A stretch of 39,252 bases of DNA from Thermodesulfobacteriales bacterium (GCA_026988575.1 JALSKZ010000065.1:1-39252), one strand, 5' to 3'. Positions 15,967 to 27,218 are shown, counted from the stretch's first letter. Notes: generated from the sequence alone by a model not told the origin. Made by a program: numbers and translations.

Positions 15967-16731
15967 CTAAAACAGAAATTTAAGCCGATAATAAAGTAGC
16001 CCACAATATTCATTAACCACCCGGTTAAGATAAAGAAAATTATAGGGGCGGGGCCAAAAATCGGAAAGAGAGATATTTAAACGCGGTCGGGTAAGGAAAA
16101 GAGCAGGATAAGGGGTAGCGGTAAGCCCTTGTTTTTTCAGTAAAAAAAGGGTGCGGGGGAGGTGATAGGCGCTGGTCACTATTATAAAGCTCTTCCCCCT
16201 TAAATAGGGTACCAAGGCCTTTACACTGGAAAAGGTATCTTTGGGGCCATCAATAGCCTTCACTGGAGAAACACCCAATTGCCGAGCCAAAAGGGCAAGA
16301 TAAGTGGCCCCCCTCCCCGGGGGATTACCATTGCCCACAATAAATAGGGGGGCTGACGGATAGCGGTGTTTTAGTTCTACGGCGGCCCAGAAACGAGCCC
16401 AGGTCTCGCGGTCAAAGCGTTCCTGTAAAGCCAGGCCCTTTCGGTTAGAAATATAGGCCGGCAAAACCACTATGGCCTCCAAAGGTGCGTTTGAATCCAA
16501 GAGCTTGGACTTGCTATAAGAACGTTCTAAAGGTCGGGCCAATAAATAATAGGCAAAAGGAGTGCTAGAAATATAAAACAAAAATAGAGAGAAAACCAAG
16601 AGGGCCCGGGCACGATGCCGTTTATAACGAGAAAAGGAAAAAATAGTGGCCAGGGAAAACAATATAAAAAACAGCCCCGAAGGATATATAAGGGCTTCCA
16701 CGGTCTTTTTTAAGAGATAAGGAAGGTCCAT
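15967..16731 (-). CDS. ElyC/SanA/YdcF-family (DUF218) membrane protein
   Basis: A 254-residue protein with two N-terminal membrane helices (about 15-33 and 42-62) and a DUF218 domain. The N-terminal pattern LKKTVEALIYPSGLFFILF resembles ElyC, which affects peptidoglycan precursor use in E. coli. DUF218 features are EAIVVLPAY, FIVGNGNPPG and IIVTSAYHLPR. It precedes gmhA by eight bases, so the pair may serve envelope synthesis. It lies 15 bases downstream of tRNA-Asp and may be transcribed by readthrough from the tRNA promoter. Its enzymatic role is unknown. Confidence 0.85.
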   Translation of the reverse strand: MDLPYLLKKTVEALIYPSGLFFILFSLATIFSFSRYKRHRARALLVFSLFLFYISSTPFAYYLLARPLERSYSKSKLLDSNAPLEAIVVLPAYISNRKGLALQERFDRETWARFWAAVELKHRYPSAPLFIVGNGNPPGRGATYLALLARQLGVSPVKAIDGPKDTFSSVKALVPYLRGKSFIIVTSAYHLPRTLFLLKKQGLTATPYPALFLTRPRLNISLSDFWPRPYNFLYLNRVVNEYCGLLYYRLKFLF

Positions 16732-16745
16732 GAAAAGAATTTATA

Positions 16746-16823
16746 TGGCGGGGCCGACGAGATTTGAACTCGCGACCTCCGGCGTGACAGGCCGGCGTTC
16801 TAACCGGGCTGAACTACGGCCCC
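16746..16823 (-). tRNA. tRNA-Asp (GTC)
   Basis: The minus strand folds into a full cloverleaf. The acceptor GGGGCCG pairs with CGGCCCC, the discriminator is G and CCA is encoded (16748-16746). The anticodon loop CTGTCAC gives GTC. The T arm contains GTTCAAATC. Confidence 0.97.
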
Positions 16824-16842
16824 GCATATTATTTTCAGCCTT

Positions 16843-16917
16843 TGGTGGGCGGAACAGGATTTGAACCTGTGACCCCCGGCTTGTAAGGCCGATGCTCTCC
16901 CGCTGAGCTATCCGCCC
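16843..16917 (-). tRNA. tRNA-Val (TAC)
   Basis: On the minus strand the acceptor GGGCGGA pairs with TCCGCCC, the discriminator is A and CCA is encoded (16845-16843). The anticodon loop CTTACAA gives TAC. It lies 19 bases upstream of tRNA-Asp in the transcript. Confidence 0.97.
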
Positions 16918-16929
16918 ATGGCGGCAGTT

Positions 16930-16958
16930 AAGTTAACCTTTCTCACAAATAATGTCAA
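16930..16958 (-). promoter_or_regulatory. Probable promoter of the tRNA-Val/tRNA-Asp pair
   Basis: On the minus strand, a perfect TTGACA (16958-16953) is followed after 17 bases by TAACTT (16935-16930), with a predicted start about six bases before tRNA-Val. It lies directly after the lon stop. The -10 is weak. Confidence 0.5.
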
Positions 16959-16960
16959 GA

Positions 16961-19372
16961 TTAATGCGCTCTTATTTCGTCACCACCTTCTACCTTGCCA
17001 AAAAGGCTAAAAGGCGGCACATCTCTAAAAATTTCCTCTGGCGATTTGACGTCTAAGGCCAACTTCAGGACCTCGTCCATGTGGTCCACCAAGACCACCT
17101 CAATGTCTTTCAATACTTTTTGAGGAATTTCTTTGAGATCTTTCTCGTTTTCTCGGGGGATAAGTACCACTTCAATATTGCCCCTTCGAGCCGCTAAAAG
17201 CTTCTCCTTAAGCCCCCCAATGGGCAACACCCGTCCGCGTAAGGTAATCTCGCCGGTCATGGCCACCGTGCTCTTCACCGGCACCTTGATCAGTGCGGAA
17301 ACAATGGCGGTGGCTATGGTAATACCGGCACTAGGCCCGTCTTTAGGTATGGCTCCTTCCGGGACATGTACATGGATGTCTACCCGCTGGTAAAAATCAG
17401 GAGGTAGCCCCAGCTGATGGGCACGAGAACGCACATAGCTCATGGCCGCTTGTACAGACTCTTGCATTACATCACCAAGCTTACCTGTAATCAGGAGCTT
17501 GCCCTTACCTGGCATAATAACCGCCTCTATCTGCAAAAGGGCCCCGCCGGTTTCTGTCCAGGCCAGCCCCGTGGCCATACCTATTTCGTTGGTCTGCTCC
17601 GCAACACCATAACGGTAACGGGGTACACCTAAATAACGCGGTATCCTAGAGACCATTACCTTGGTAGGCTTAAAGGCCTTGGGATCACGCGCTACTTCTT
17701 TGGCTATCTTCCGACATATAGTAGCTATCTCACGCTCCAGATTTCGTACCCCAGCCTCCCGGGTATAGCGCCTGACTATTTCTAGTATGGCCTTGTCGGA
17801 AAATTTCACCTGCTCAGGACGTAACCCATGGGCCTCGAGTTGACGCGGTATCAAATACCCCCGGGCTATCTCTAACTTTTCTTCTTCGGTATAACCCGGA
17901 ATCTCTATGATCTCCATACGATCCATCAAAGGAATAGGAATAGTGTGCAGGGCGTTGGCGGTAGTAATGAAAAGCACGTTGGAAAGGTCATAAGTCAATT
18001 CTAGATAATGATCTTGAAAGGCACAATTCTGTTCTGGATCTAACACCTCTAACAGGGCCGCGGCTGGATCTCCCCGAAAATCTGTACCTATTTTGTCTAC
18101 TTCATCCAAGCAAAATACCGGATTTATCGTCCCCGCCTTGCGCATACCCTGGATAATCTTGCCTGGCAAGGCTCCTATATAAGTGCGCCTGTGGCCCCTA
18201 ATTTCTGCTTCATCACGCACACCACCCAGAGATATGCGTACAAAATTACGCCCCATGGCCCGGGCCACAGAACGGGCCAAAGATGTCTTACCTACCCCTG
18301 GAGGCCCCACCAAACACAAGATAGGGCCTTTTATCTTCTTGACCAATTTCTGAACCGCCAGGTGCTCCAGGATACGCTGTTTTGGTTTTTCTAAACCATA
18401 ATGATCCGCCTCTAAGATGGCCTCCGCTTCTTCCAGGTCAATGTTGTCTCGTGTGCGTTCGTACCAAGGCAGTGATAAGATCCAATCTATATAGTTGCGT
18501 ACTACCGTGGCCTCCGCCGACATGGGCGACATCATCTGGAGCTTTTTGAACTCCTGACGCACCTTGGCCGCGGCTTCTTTGGGTAACCTCTTCCGCTTAA
18601 TCCTCTTTTCTAGCTCGGCTAGATCTCCACGGCCATCTTCACGCTCGCCCATCTCCTTCTGGATGGCCCGCATTTGCTCGTTCAGGTAATAATCGCGTTG
18701 GGTCTTTTCCATCTGTTTTTTGACCCGCTCTTTGATACGCTGTTCAAGACGCATTACTTCCATCTCACCACGTAAATAACCGTATACCAGCTCGAGTCGC
18801 TTGTTCACATTGGTCATTTCTAACAGGCGCTGCTTCTGGGAGAGCTTCAAGTTCAAAACCGCGGCAATATGGTCTGAAAGACGAGAAGGATCCCTTAAAC
18901 TCAAAATAGAAGATACTACCTCTGGGGGGATCTTCTTGTTGACCTTGGTATACTCTTCAAAGGCCTGATGACACAGACGTACCAAGGCCTCAATTTCTGG
19001 CCCTGCTTCTACTATTTCGCTCTTAGGTTCCACCTGCACCATGAAAAAGTTGTAACCAGGTACAAATTGGAGGACCCGCGCACGCTGTTTCCCCTCGATT
19101 AGGGCCTTAACCGTACCGTCGGGTAAACGTAAAATCTGGATGACCGTACCTATAGTACCAATGCGGTATATGTCTTTTTCGGTAGGATCATCTATTTGGG
19201 CGTCCTTTTGGGCAGCAAGAAAGATTTCCTTGCCACTGGCCATGGCGTGTTCTATGGCCATGATACTCCTTTCCCGCCCTATAAAAAGCGGCACTAAACG
19301 ATGCGGGAAAAGGACAATGTCCCGTAACGGCAGTAACGGTAAGATTTGTTTGTCTAAATTCTCTCTATCCAT
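16961..19372 (-). CDS. lon: ATP-dependent protease Lon (LonA type)
   Basis: A soluble homo-oligomeric protease of 803 residues that degrades misfolded and regulatory proteins. It has an N-terminal substrate-binding domain ([20 protein letters not shown]), a coiled central part, an AAA+ module with Walker [10 protein letters not shown] and Walker B FCLDEVDK, and a C-terminal protease domain. The catalytic dyad is the Ser in PKDGPSAG (near residue 680) and the Lys in [10 protein letters not shown]. Length matches LonA; there is no membrane insertion as in LonB. It starts nine bases after clpX, with AAGGGG upstream, as the last gene of the tig-clpP-clpX-lon run. Confidence 0.98.
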   Translation of the reverse strand: MDRENLDKQILPLLPLRDIVLFPHRLVPLFIGRERSIMAIEHAMASGKEIFLAAQKDAQIDDPTEKDIYRIGTIGTVIQILRLPDGTVKALIEGKQRARVLQFVPGYNFFMVQVEPKSEIVEAGPEIEALVRLCHQAFEEYTKVNKKIPPEVVSSILSLRDPSRLSDHIAAVLNLKLSQKQRLLEMTNVNKRLELVYGYLRGEMEVMRLEQRIKERVKKQMEKTQRDYYLNEQMRAIQKEMGEREDGRGDLAELEKRIKRKRLPKEAAAKVRQEFKKLQMMSPMSAEATVVRNYIDWILSLPWYERTRDNIDLEEAEAILEADHYGLEKPKQRILEHLAVQKLVKKIKGPILCLVGPPGVGKTSLARSVARAMGRNFVRISLGGVRDEAEIRGHRRTYIGALPGKIIQGMRKAGTINPVFCLDEVDKIGTDFRGDPAAALLEVLDPEQNCAFQDHYLELTYDLSNVLFITTANALHTIPIPLMDRMEIIEIPGYTEEEKLEIARGYLIPRQLEAHGLRPEQVKFSDKAILEIVRRYTREAGVRNLEREIATICRKIAKEVARDPKAFKPTKVMVSRIPRYLGVPRYRYGVAEQTNEIGMATGLAWTETGGALLQIEAVIMPGKGKLLITGKLGDVMQESVQAAMSYVRSRAHQLGLPPDFYQRVDIHVHVPEGAIPKDGPSAGITIATAIVSALIKVPVKSTVAMTGEITLRGRVLPIGGLKEKLLAARRGNIEVVLIPRENEKDLKEIPQKVLKDIEVVLVDHMDEVLKLALDVKSPEEIFRDVPPFSLFGKVEGGDEIRAH

Positions 19373-19380
19373 AACACCCC

Positions 19381-20631
19381 TTAGGCTTCTTGAGCCTGTG
19401 ATTCATATATAATTATTGGTTTTTCGCGTTTTAAAATTACCTCTTCAGTAACTACACACTCTTTTACTCCCTCAAGAGAGGGTAGATCATACATAATCTC
19501 TAACATGGCCTCTTCCATAATGGCCCTGAGACCACGGGCACCACACTTACGCCTAATAGCCTCCTTGGCAATAGCCGTAAGCGCACCTTCGGTAAAACGA
19601 AGCGTAATACCATCCATCTCAAAAAGCTTCTCGTATTGTTTTACCAAAGCGTTTTTGGGCTCTTTTAAGATGCGTACCAATTCCTTTTCCGTCAACTCGT
19701 CTAGAGTGGCTACTATAGGAATGCGGCCAACAAATTCGGGGATCATACCGAATTTTATAAGGTCTTCAGGTTCCACATAGGCCAAAATCTCCCCTATGGT
19801 CATATCCTCGGCCCCTTTAATATTGGCCCCAAAACCAATGGATCGCTGCCCTAGACGTTCTTTTATTATACGCTCTAAGCCCACAAAAGCACCACCACAA
19901 ATAAATAGGATATTAGTGGTATCTACCTTGATAAACTCCTGTTGGGGGTGTTTGCGCCCTCCTTTAGGAGGCACATTGGCAATAGTGCCCTCCAGGATCT
20001 TCAAGAGGGCCTGTTGAACCCCTTCACCTGATACATCCCGCGTAATAGAAGGACTATCACTCTTGCGGGCAATCTTGTCTATTTCGTCGATATACACAAT
20101 GCCCCTTTGGGCAAGTTCTACGTCGTAATCGGCTGCTTGCAGGAGGTTTAATATTATGTTTTCTACGTCTTCTCCTACATAGCCAGCCTCGGTAAGGGTA
20201 GTGGCATCGGCTATGGTAAAAGGCACGTTTAAAAACTTGGCCAAGGTCTGGGCCAGCAAAGTCTTTCCGCACCCGGTGGGCCCCACTAACAGGATATTAC
20301 TTTTCTGGAGCTCCACCCCGTTTAAGTTTATACGGTTCTCTATGCGCTTGTAGTGGTTATGCACTGCTACCGCCAAAATCTTTTTGGCCCGCTCTTGCCC
20401 CACTACATATTGATCTAAAAAGGCCTTTATTTCCGAAGGTTTGGGGATATTTTGTAGGCCTTGAGAGCCCCCTTCTTTCTCGTATTCTTCGGCAATGATA
20501 TCGTTACACAGCTCTATACACTCATCACATATGTAAACCGCCGGGCCAGCTATTAGCTTGCGCACTTCGTGTTGGCTTTTCCCACAAAAAGAACAATGAA
20601 GATCTCCGTTCTTAGAGCTTTTCCTGGGCAT
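19381..20631 (-). CDS. clpX: ATP-dependent Clp protease, unfoldase subunit ClpX
   Basis: A 416-residue AAA+ unfoldase feeding ClpP. It has an N-terminal C4 zinc-binding domain ([11 protein letters not shown] and CDECIELC), Walker [13 protein letters not shown], Walker [10 protein letters not shown] and a C-terminal small domain. It also carries the [12 protein letters not shown] stretch, which includes the IGF-type loop that docks on ClpP. The start overlaps the clpP stop as TAATG. Confidence 0.98.
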   Translation of the reverse strand: MPRKSSKNGDLHCSFCGKSQHEVRKLIAGPAVYICDECIELCNDIIAEEYEKEGGSQGLQNIPKPSEIKAFLDQYVVGQERAKKILAVAVHNHYKRIENRINLNGVELQKSNILLVGPTGCGKTLLAQTLAKFLNVPFTIADATTLTEAGYVGEDVENIILNLLQAADYDVELAQRGIVYIDEIDKIARKSDSPSITRDVSGEGVQQALLKILEGTIANVPPKGGRKHPQQEFIKVDTTNILFICGGAFVGLERIIKERLGQRSIGFGANIKGAEDMTIGEILAYVEPEDLIKFGMIPEFVGRIPIVATLDELTEKELVRILKEPKNALVKQYEKLFEMDGITLRFTEGALTAIAKEAIRRKCGARGLRAIMEEAMLEIMYDLPSLEGVKECVVTEEVILKREKPIIIYESQAQEA

Positions 20632-21230
20632 TATTCTTCCTCCTTTTTGCCAGGACGTTCATATAATATTTTATCAATAATACCGTATTTTTGCGCCTCC
20701 TCACTGGACATATAAAAATCCCTCTCGGTGTCCTGCTGGATCCTCTCGATAGGCTGACCCGTATGGTGCACCAAAATATGATTGATAATATCGCGCAGGC
20801 GCAGGATCTCTCGGGCCTGAATATCCACATCGGTTGCTTGCCCCTGGAAGCTACCCATGGGCTGGTGAAGCATTATTCTGGAGTGGGGTAAAGCAAAGCG
20901 CTTTCCTGGGGCCCCACCAGCTAATAATACCGCGGCCATACTGGCCGCTTGGCCTAAGCATAACGTACAGACCTGAGGCTTAATATATTGCATGGTGTCG
21001 TAAATGGCCAAACCCGAAGTCACAATGCCCCCGGGAGAATTGATATAAAGAGTAATGTCGCGGTCAGGATCTTCTGCTTCCAGAAAAAGTAACTGGGCAA
21101 TTACTAAATTGGCCACGTTGTCGTCTATAGGCATACCTATAAATATAATTCGTTCCCTAAGCAGTCTAGAGTAAATATCGTAGGCTCGTTCTCCCCGAGC
21201 CGTCTGTTCAATAACAATAGGTACGTACAT
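20631..21230 (-). CDS. clpP: ATP-dependent Clp protease, proteolytic subunit
   Basis: A 199-residue serine protease forming the barrel partner of ClpX. Catalytic residues are visible: Ser97 in GQAASMAA, His122 in LHQPMG and an Asp in DTERD. INSPGG and the N-terminal pore loop region are typical. It follows tig by two bases and overlaps clpX by one base. The usual short propeptide is minimal or absent. Confidence 0.98.
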   Translation of the reverse strand: MYVPIVIEQTARGERAYDIYSRLLRERIIFIGMPIDDNVANLVIAQLLFLEAEDPDRDITLYINSPGGIVTSGLAIYDTMQYIKPQVCTLCLGQAASMAAVLLAGGAPGKRFALPHSRIMLHQPMGSFQGQATDVDIQAREILRLRDIINHILVHHTGQPIERIQQDTERDFYMSSEEAQKYGIIDKILYERPGKKEEE

Positions 21231-21232
21231 CT

Positions 21233-22591
21233 TTACTCCTCAGTAGTTTCTTTTTGAGACTCTGGTGTCTCCTCTTGGGCCTTGGCTTCCTCTTCTGTAG
21301 ATGAAGGGACCTCTGGCTCTTTTATTTTGGCCTTGGACAGCAAAAACTGCAAAGTCTTTTCCGCCAGCAAACGCGGAACCATGGAGGTCATTATGATACC
21401 TTTAGCCTCCTCCAGACTGGCCCTACTGGCCTCGGCCAAGGCCTGGGCCTTTTCCTCTAGCTCCTTGGCATCGATGCTAATGTTTTCGATCTCCGCTATG
21501 CGTTCCAAGATAAGATCTTCTCGGGCCTGCTGCTCGGCCAACGGACGCAGCTTTTCGCGTAGTTTGGCCTCGGTAATCCCTGCTGATTCAAAGGTATGTC
21601 CCTTTTCCTCAAGATTCAACCGCATTTGTTCGATCATCCGGGCAATCTTATATTCGACATATCTCTCCGGTACCTCAAACTGAATTCTTTCGCGCAACTG
21701 GGCAAGAACCTGCTCTTTGGCAAATTCTTCGGCCTTTTTTTGTTTTTCCTCTTCTAGTCGTTTCCGAATGCGCTCTTTTAATTGCTCTAGGGACTCAAAG
21801 CCCAAATTCATCTTTTTAATGAACTCATCATCAAGGGGCTTGAGCTCACGGACATAGACTTCTCGGATAAACACCTTGTAAAAGACCTTCTGCCCCGCCA
21901 ACTGGGCGTTGAGAGAATCTTCGGGATAGTCAATCTCTATCTCCAGGGTGTCTCCGGCCTTTTTCCCTATAAGCTCCTTTTCAATAATGAGATTAAACTC
22001 TCCGGTACCCACGTCTACGTATAGGGCCTCGGCCTCATGCCCGGGGACCGGTTCATTGTTGATAAATGATTTAAACGAAATGATAGCAATATCGTTTTCT
22101 TGAATGACGTGATCCTTTTCCGCCGGTTTTAAATCGGCAAAAGTCATCTGTAGGGCCTTAAGGTGCTGCTCAATTTCTTCTTCGGTCACCTCCGTAGGCA
22201 GACTCTCTATCTCCAGACCTTCATAATCTTTAGGCTCAATCTTTATCTCGGGTCGAATATCTACTAATGCGGTATAAGAAAAAGATTCTTTTTCCCTTAA
22301 ATTATCAAACTTCTCTATAATAGGCCGGACAATCGGTGTTAGTTTGCTTTCCTCTATGGCCTTAGGTAAAGATTCCTGAATTAGATTCTCTACTACACGC
22401 TCTTCAATATGTTCTTTAAATAAACGCTTCAAGACGGCCTTGGGCACTTTGCCCTTCCTAAAGCCCTTTACCGAAACTTCCCGCCCCAATTTCTGGCAGG
22501 CCCGGTCAATCTCCTTGGCCACTACCTCAGGGGGCAGCTCTACGTTTAACCTTTTTTGTACTGCACTAACATCTTCCACACATACTTTCAT
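21233..22591 (-). CDS. tig: Trigger factor (ribosome-associated chaperone, peptidyl-prolyl isomerase)
   Basis: A 452-residue chaperone binding the ribosomal exit tunnel. The N-terminal ribosome-binding signature is seen in [20 protein letters not shown] (close to the GFRxGKxP motif). A FKBP-type domain lies in the middle ([14 protein letters not shown] onward) and a long helical substrate-binding domain at the end. The very acidic C-terminal tail ([19 protein letters not shown]) is extra. The ATG at 22591 is preferred over 22612, because it matches the family start [15 protein letters not shown] and has GGGAG upstream. Confidence 0.96.
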   Translation of the reverse strand: MKVCVEDVSAVQKRLNVELPPEVVAKEIDRACQKLGREVSVKGFRKGKVPKAVLKRLFKEHIEERVVENLIQESLPKAIEESKLTPIVRPIIEKFDNLREKESFSYTALVDIRPEIKIEPKDYEGLEIESLPTEVTEEEIEQHLKALQMTFADLKPAEKDHVIQENDIAIISFKSFINNEPVPGHEAEALYVDVGTGEFNLIIEKELIGKKAGDTLEIEIDYPEDSLNAQLAGQKVFYKVFIREVYVRELKPLDDEFIKKMNLGFESLEQLKERIRKRLEEEKQKKAEEFAKEQVLAQLRERIQFEVPERYVEYKIARMIEQMRLNLEEKGHTFESAGITEAKLREKLRPLAEQQAREDLILERIAEIENISIDAKELEEKAQALAEASRASLEEAKGIIMTSMVPRLLAEKTLQFLLSKAKIKEPEVPSSTEEEAKAQEETPESQKETTEE

Positions 22592-22668
22592 TCTATCGCT
22601 CCCTTTAACCATTTCTTTTCAATTTAAGGCTACAAAGATTTAGAAATCTGGGCAAGGCCCTCTATTTC

Positions 22669-22950
22669 CTAAAAATCCATGAGCTCTTCTTCTATTATTT
22701 CGGGTAGATTTCGAGGCTTATCTTGCTGTTCTAATTCTTGGTGTTTATACCACTTACGCTTCTCCCGGTATAACTGCCAACAGATGACGGCCCCTGTACC
22801 CAACAAACCACTAAGCAATAAAATAATTAGGCCCCAAGGGGAAGGTTTGGTCGTGGTCTTGGGGGGCAAGGTATAACCACAGGCCGCACAAATCCTTACC
22901 TTAGGATCTACCCGCAAACCACATTTTGGACAACGCTCTTTAGTAAGCAT
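22669..22950 (-). CDS. Small zinc-ribbon membrane protein
   Basis: A protein of 93 residues with an N-terminal zinc ribbon (C7/C10 in CPKC and C21/C24 in CAAC). One transmembrane helix follows (about 39-59), then a charged tail rich in Lys and Glu. Such zinc-ribbon/TM proteins are common and of unknown function. It starts 10 bases after the trmFO stop, with only a weak ribosome site, and lies 78 bases before tig in the same direction. Confidence 0.75.
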   Translation of the reverse strand: MLTKERCPKCGLRVDPKVRICAACGYTLPPKTTTKPSPWGLIILLLSGLLGTGAVICWQLYREKRKWYKHQELEQQDKPRNLPEIIEEELMDF

Positions 22951-22960
22951 AATGCATACT

Positions 22961-24307
22961 TTAACAGCGAAATTTGCCTTCCAAAAGGCCGTTTTCCTTG
23001 ATCCAAGAGTCTAAATCGTTCAAGGCCCTCTGGGCCATAAGGCGATAACGTTCCTTTTTAGGTAAACGTTTAGTTTTTCGAGCCCTCTTCTCCAGGGGAG
23101 GGAAAAGCCCCCAATTGACATTCATGGGTTGGAAATGGCGGGGATCGGCCTCGGTAATATAGTGTACCAAAGCCCCGTGGGCGGTGGTGCGTGGAGGAAC
23201 CACTAAAGAAGTTCCTTCTTTTAAGCGCCCGGCGTTTAGCCCGGCCAAGAGTCCCATGGCCGTTGATTCCACATAGCCCTCTACGCCGGTAATCTGCCCG
23301 GCTAAAAAGATACGCGGTTCACGCTTGAGTTGAAGAGTCTTTTCCAAGACCCGGGGGGCGCACACAAAGGAATTACGATGCACCGAGCCGAAGCGAGCAA
23401 ATTCGGCCCTTTCAAGCCCGGGTATGAGCCGAAATACCCTTTCTTGCTCTTTGTATTTGAGCTTAGTTTGAAAACCAACCAGATTATAAAGGGTGGCTTG
23501 TTGATTCTCCATACGAAGTTGGACCACGGCAAAGGGTTGTTTACCAGTGCGGGGATCTATCAGGCCCACGGGCTTCAAAGGCCCGTAACGTAGGGTGTCT
23601 CGCCCCCTTTCCGCCATCACTTCAATGGGTAAACAACCCTCAAAATAACGTGGCTTCTCAAATTCTTTAAAGGGCACCTTTTCCGCGGCCAACAAGGCCT
23701 CTACAAAGCGGTAATATTCTTCTTCTGTAAGAGGGCAGTTAACGTAGGCCCCCTCTTTATCCCCGTAACGGTCGGCCTTAAACACTTTGTCCCAGTTTAT
23801 AGAATCGGCAAAGACGATAGGGGCTATGGCGTCGTAAAAATGGAAATAGTCTTCTCCGGTATAACGTCTGAGGTCTTCGGCCAAGGCCTCTGAGGTAAGC
23901 GGACCTGTAGCCACTATGACAATCCCCTCCTCCGGGATTTTGGTAACTTCTTCGTGGCGTATTTCTACCTCCGGACGGGATAAAAGACTATCGGTCACGT
24001 AGGAAGCAAAGGCCTCTCGGTCGACCGCCAGGGCCTTTCCTGCAGGGACCTCACTGGCCAGGGCCGCCTCCATGATAAGGGATCTAAGGCGCCTTAACTC
24101 TTCTTTTAAAAGCCCTACAGCGTTGGTTATTTCTTTAGAACGTAAGGAATTAGAACACACCAGTTCGGCCAGGTAACCTGTTTTGTGGGCCGGGGTCAAC
24201 TTCTGGGGCCGCATCTCAAACAGACGCACCTGGAAACCTCGGCAGGCCAACTGCCAGGCCGCTTCACTACCCGCTAGGCCGCCTCCTATAATCGTAACTT
24301 CCGCCAT
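22961..24307 (-). CDS. trmFO: Methylenetetrahydrofolate--tRNA-(uracil-5-)-methyltransferase
   Basis: A 448-residue folate- and FAD-dependent enzyme making the T54 methyl group of tRNA. It has an N-terminal FAD motif ([16 protein letters not shown]) and the family signatures LVCSNSLRS and [16 protein letters not shown], which carry the functional cysteines, plus NLVGFQTKL and [16 protein letters not shown]. It overlaps ribF by one base (TAATG). FAD is supplied by that neighbour, which fits the pairing. Confidence 0.96.
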   Translation of the reverse strand: MAEVTIIGGGLAGSEAAWQLACRGFQVRLFEMRPQKLTPAHKTGYLAELVCSNSLRSKEITNAVGLLKEELRRLRSLIMEAALASEVPAGKALAVDREAFASYVTDSLLSRPEVEIRHEEVTKIPEEGIVIVATGPLTSEALAEDLRRYTGEDYFHFYDAIAPIVFADSINWDKVFKADRYGDKEGAYVNCPLTEEEYYRFVEALLAAEKVPFKEFEKPRYFEGCLPIEVMAERGRDTLRYGPLKPVGLIDPRTGKQPFAVVQLRMENQQATLYNLVGFQTKLKYKEQERVFRLIPGLERAEFARFGSVHRNSFVCAPRVLEKTLQLKREPRIFLAGQITGVEGYVESTAMGLLAGLNAGRLKEGTSLVVPPRTTAHGALVHYITEADPRHFQPMNVNWGLFPPLEKRARKTKRLPKKERYRLMAQRALNDLDSWIKENGLLEGKFRC

Positions 24308-25242
24308 TATTGCTCCCGGGCCAGTATTTCCCTGGCCTTCTCACAGTCTTTGGCTATCTGGGCCGCTAAGTCTTCTGGAGAGGCAAACTTGGCCTCGTCT
24401 CGCAGCCGGGCCACCAAGTCTATGCATATATGCAGATCATATAGTTCGCCTCGAAAGTCAAATAAATGCACCTCTGCCGAAAGATAGCCATCGCCAAAGG
24501 TGGGATTAAACCCGATGTTCATCACCCCGGGGAAGACCTTTTTGGGGGGTAGGTGCACTAACACGGCATAGACCCCTACTTTAGGGGTTAGTTTATCGGT
24601 GGACAGCTTTAAGTTGGCCGTGGGAAACCCCAACAAACGCCGACCTCGCCCATGTCCTGGCACCACCTTACCACATATTCGGTAAGGGCGGCCCAAAAGT
24701 TTTCGCACCGTAGCTACGTCTCCTTCGGCCACCAATTCCCTAACCAACGTACTACTTACGGTGAAACCATTTACCTTTAAAGGCGGAATAACAATCACTT
24801 TAAAACCAAATCTGTGCCCCAAAATTTTAAGGAGTTCGGTATCTCCTCTGCGCTGGCGACCAAAACGATAATCATAGCCCACAATTAATTCCTTGACCCC
24901 TAGACCACGCACCAAAATTTCTTCTACAAACTCTTCTGGCTCAAGGGAAGCAAGCTCAGGCCCAAAATCTAAAATGAGCAAATAATCAAGACCAGCTTCT
25001 TGAATAAGCTTAATTTTTTGTTCCAGGCTACATATTAGCTTGAGAGACTTTTCAGGGCGGAGCACCTGTAAGGGATGGGGGTCAAAGGTAACGGCTACGG
25101 CCTCGCCCTTGGCCTGACGAGCCCTAGAAACCGTTTCTTTAAACAGGGCCTGATGACCCAGATGAATGCCATCGAAATTTCCTATGGTGACCACGGCATA
25201 TCGAAAATTACAGGGCAGATCCTGCCTCTTTAAGATCTCCAT
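24307..25242 (-). CDS. ribF: Bifunctional riboflavin kinase / FAD synthetase
   Basis: A 311-residue enzyme converting riboflavin to FMN and FAD. The N-terminal adenylyltransferase half shows [14 protein letters not shown] and [11 protein letters not shown]. The C-terminal kinase half shows [16 protein letters not shown] and NIGFNPTF. It has standard length and intact motifs. The stop overlaps the trmFO start, and it lies 33 bases after the DUF2760 gene. Confidence 0.96.
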   Translation of the reverse strand: MEILKRQDLPCNFRYAVVTIGNFDGIHLGHQALFKETVSRARQAKGEAVAVTFDPHPLQVLRPEKSLKLICSLEQKIKLIQEAGLDYLLILDFGPELASLEPEEFVEEILVRGLGVKELIVGYDYRFGRQRRGDTELLKILGHRFGFKVIVIPPLKVNGFTVSSTLVRELVAEGDVATVRKLLGRPYRICGKVVPGHGRGRRLLGFPTANLKLSTDKLTPKVGVYAVLVHLPPKKVFPGVMNIGFNPTFGDGYLSAEVHLFDFRGELYDLHICIDLVARLRDEAKFASPEDLAAQIAKDCEKAREILAREQ

Positions 25243-25275
25243 AATTGTATCACCTCTACCAGCTTCATAAATAAT

Positions 25276-25920
25276 TTAAGGGATCTCCACTTCCGCAGGG
25301 GCCAATATATGGTCTTTTTTGGGACGGGGCATCTTGAGGCGCACTAAACGCCAGCCACGGTGACGCAATATTCCTTTAAAAGGAGGACGCCCCTTGACGT
25401 TACCCACTAATCTAATCTCCTTGGGGTCAAAACCTTCTTCCACCACTATTTCTACACCTTCTTTGGCCTCTACTACCGGAGCCAGATCTATTAGATCAAA
25501 CAAGGCCCTTCGTAATCCACGGTGAATAGTACGTACAGCTGCCCCGATCTGGGCGTCATCATAGGCATCTAGGTTTTCGTTCAAAAAATCTAGTAACCGT
25601 CCCTCCCTCTGGAGGATACCAATTAACGTGGCCACATAGGCCTGTGGTTCTAGTGAAATATCCTCTGTAGGCGGCCTCTCTGGGGGAGGAGCCTCTGGTT
25701 CCTCTTTCACCGAAGTTTCTTCTTTTATCTCTTCGGGAGGGCTTTCGGGACCCTCTTTACCCACCAAGAGGAACAAAACCACTGCCCCAAAAAGGGGTAA
25801 GCCCACTATAAGCCCCCAGCTCCAGGGCGGTAGTACCTGACGAAAATAGTATACCAAGCCCCCCTCTGCGCCCAACAATATAAGGAACACCACTATTACG
25901 GCCCATCGTGCCCTGTTCAT
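25276..25920 (-). CDS. DUF2760 domain membrane protein
   Basis: A 214-residue protein with two N-terminal membrane helices (about 5-25 and 34-54), an acidic and proline-rich linker (56-90), then a DUF2760-type domain (about 95-214; LIGILQREGRLLDFLNENLD, then GAAVRTIHRGLRRAL). Its function is unknown. In other deltaproteobacterial genomes this domain can occur near Hsp70-like proteins; none is seen here. It is located between carA and ribF. Confidence 0.82.
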   Translation of the reverse strand: MNRARWAVIVVFLILLGAEGGLVYYFRQVLPPWSWGLIVGLPLFGAVVLFLLVGKEGPESPPEEIKEETSVKEEPEAPPPERPPTEDISLEPQAYVATLIGILQREGRLLDFLNENLDAYDDAQIGAAVRTIHRGLRRALFDLIDLAPVVEAKEGVEIVVEEGFDPKEIRLVGNVKGRPPFKGILRHRGWRLVRLKMPRPKKDHILAPAEVEIP

Positions 25921-25933
25921 AGCCCCTCCTTTG

Positions 25934-27043
25934 CTAACGCCTCTCTATCATCATTTGGATAAAACGATCAAAGAGATACTCGGCATCATGAGGCCCTGGG
26001 GCGTTTTCTGGATGATACTGTACCGAAAAGGCCGGTATTTCTTTGTGACGAATGCCCTCTAGTGTCCCATCGTTCAGATTAATGTGGGTAATCTCTACCT
26101 CCTTGGGTAACTCTTCCTGGCGGACACAAAAACCATGGTTCTGCGAAGTTATCTCTATACGGCCGGTGTCTAAATCCTTTACCGGCTGATTGGCTCCCCG
26201 GTGACCAAACTTTAGTTTGTAAGTAGAGGCCCCCAAAGCCTGGCCTAACATTTGGTGCCCCAAACAAATACCAAAAACCGGGCGCTTGCCAAGTATGGCT
26301 CTGGCTGTATCCACCACATAGGGAACCGCAGCAGGGTCTCCCGGCCCATTGGAAAAAAAGACCCCGTCTGGATCGTAAGAAAGGATCTCTTCGGCAGAGG
26401 TATCCGCCGGGACCACCAAAATTTGGCACCCCTTGGCTTCCATAATGCGCAATTGGTTAAATTTTAAACCGCAGTCCAAGACAACCACCCTGGGGCCCCC
26501 TTCCCTATCAAAGGGGATAACTTCGTGGATAGAACCGTTAAGCCAGCGATAGGGACGTTTACAAGTGACTTCTTGGACCAAATCACGTCCTATAAGACCC
26601 GAAGAAGCCCGTACCCGTTCCAAGAGAGAAGAAGGATCCAGATCTTCCGTAGAGATACCGGCCTTCATGGCCCCCTGAAGCCTTATGTGACGCGTAATAG
26701 CCCGGGTATCTACCTGGTCTACACCCAAGATCCCCTCTTGCTTTAACCATTGACCCAAGGAACGCTTGGCTCGCCAATTACTATAAAATGATTGATATTC
26801 CCTCACGACAAAGGCAGAAAGATGGATGTTTAAACTCTCGTTATCTTCGTCGTTTACGCCATAATTGCCTATAAGGGGATAAGTCATGGTGACAATTTGT
26901 CCCTTATAAGAAGGATCAGTAAGAATCTCCTGATAACCAGTCATAGCCGTGTTAAAGACCATTTCTCCAAAGGCCTCTCCACGGCCGGTGAAAGATCGAC
27001 CCCAAAAATGGGTCCCATCTTCCAGCATAATTAGGGCCTTCAT
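25934..27043 (-). CDS. carA: Carbamoyl-phosphate synthase, small (glutaminase) subunit
   Basis: A 369-residue subunit that provides ammonia from glutamine for carbamoyl phosphate, used in arginine and pyrimidine synthesis. The N-terminal CarA domain begins ALIMLEDGTHFWGRSF. The class I amidotransferase domain has the nucleophile Cys in GICLGHQMLG and the His in VQYHPENAPGP. AGGAGG precedes the ATG. The large subunit gene carB is not adjacent, although the two are often paired. It is the first gene of the long minus-strand run ending with lon. Confidence 0.97.
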   Translation of the reverse strand: MKALIMLEDGTHFWGRSFTGRGEAFGEMVFNTAMTGYQEILTDPSYKGQIVTMTYPLIGNYGVNDEDNESLNIHLSAFVVREYQSFYSNWRAKRSLGQWLKQEGILGVDQVDTRAITRHIRLQGAMKAGISTEDLDPSSLLERVRASSGLIGRDLVQEVTCKRPYRWLNGSIHEVIPFDREGGPRVVVLDCGLKFNQLRIMEAKGCQILVVPADTSAEEILSYDPDGVFFSNGPGDPAAVPYVVDTARAILGKRPVFGICLGHQMLGQALGASTYKLKFGHRGANQPVKDLDTGRIEITSQNHGFCVRQEELPKEVEITHINLNDGTLEGIRHKEIPAFSVQYHPENAPGPHDAEYLFDRFIQMMIERR

Positions 27044-27151
27044 GCCTTCCTCCTACAGACGTTTTCGAGGCCTTTTTACCATGCCCGCCCCAATAATACC
27101 ATCCCAAGACACAAAAAGCTGTTGGACTAGTCAGCCACCAGCACAAATTTC

Positions 27152-27182
27152 TTGACAAATGGACCTAATTTAGTTTTATAAT
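27152..27182 (+). promoter_or_regulatory. Promoter of the rubredoxin-cytochrome operon
   Basis: TTGACA at 27152-27157 and TATAAT at 27177-27182 are perfect hexamers with a 19-base spacer; TTATAA one base earlier gives 18. The predicted start lies about 30 bases before the rubredoxin ATG. Confidence 0.6.
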
Positions 27183-27218
27183 TGATTTAAAATAATTTTA
27201 GTTTTGAAAGGAGCAAAT

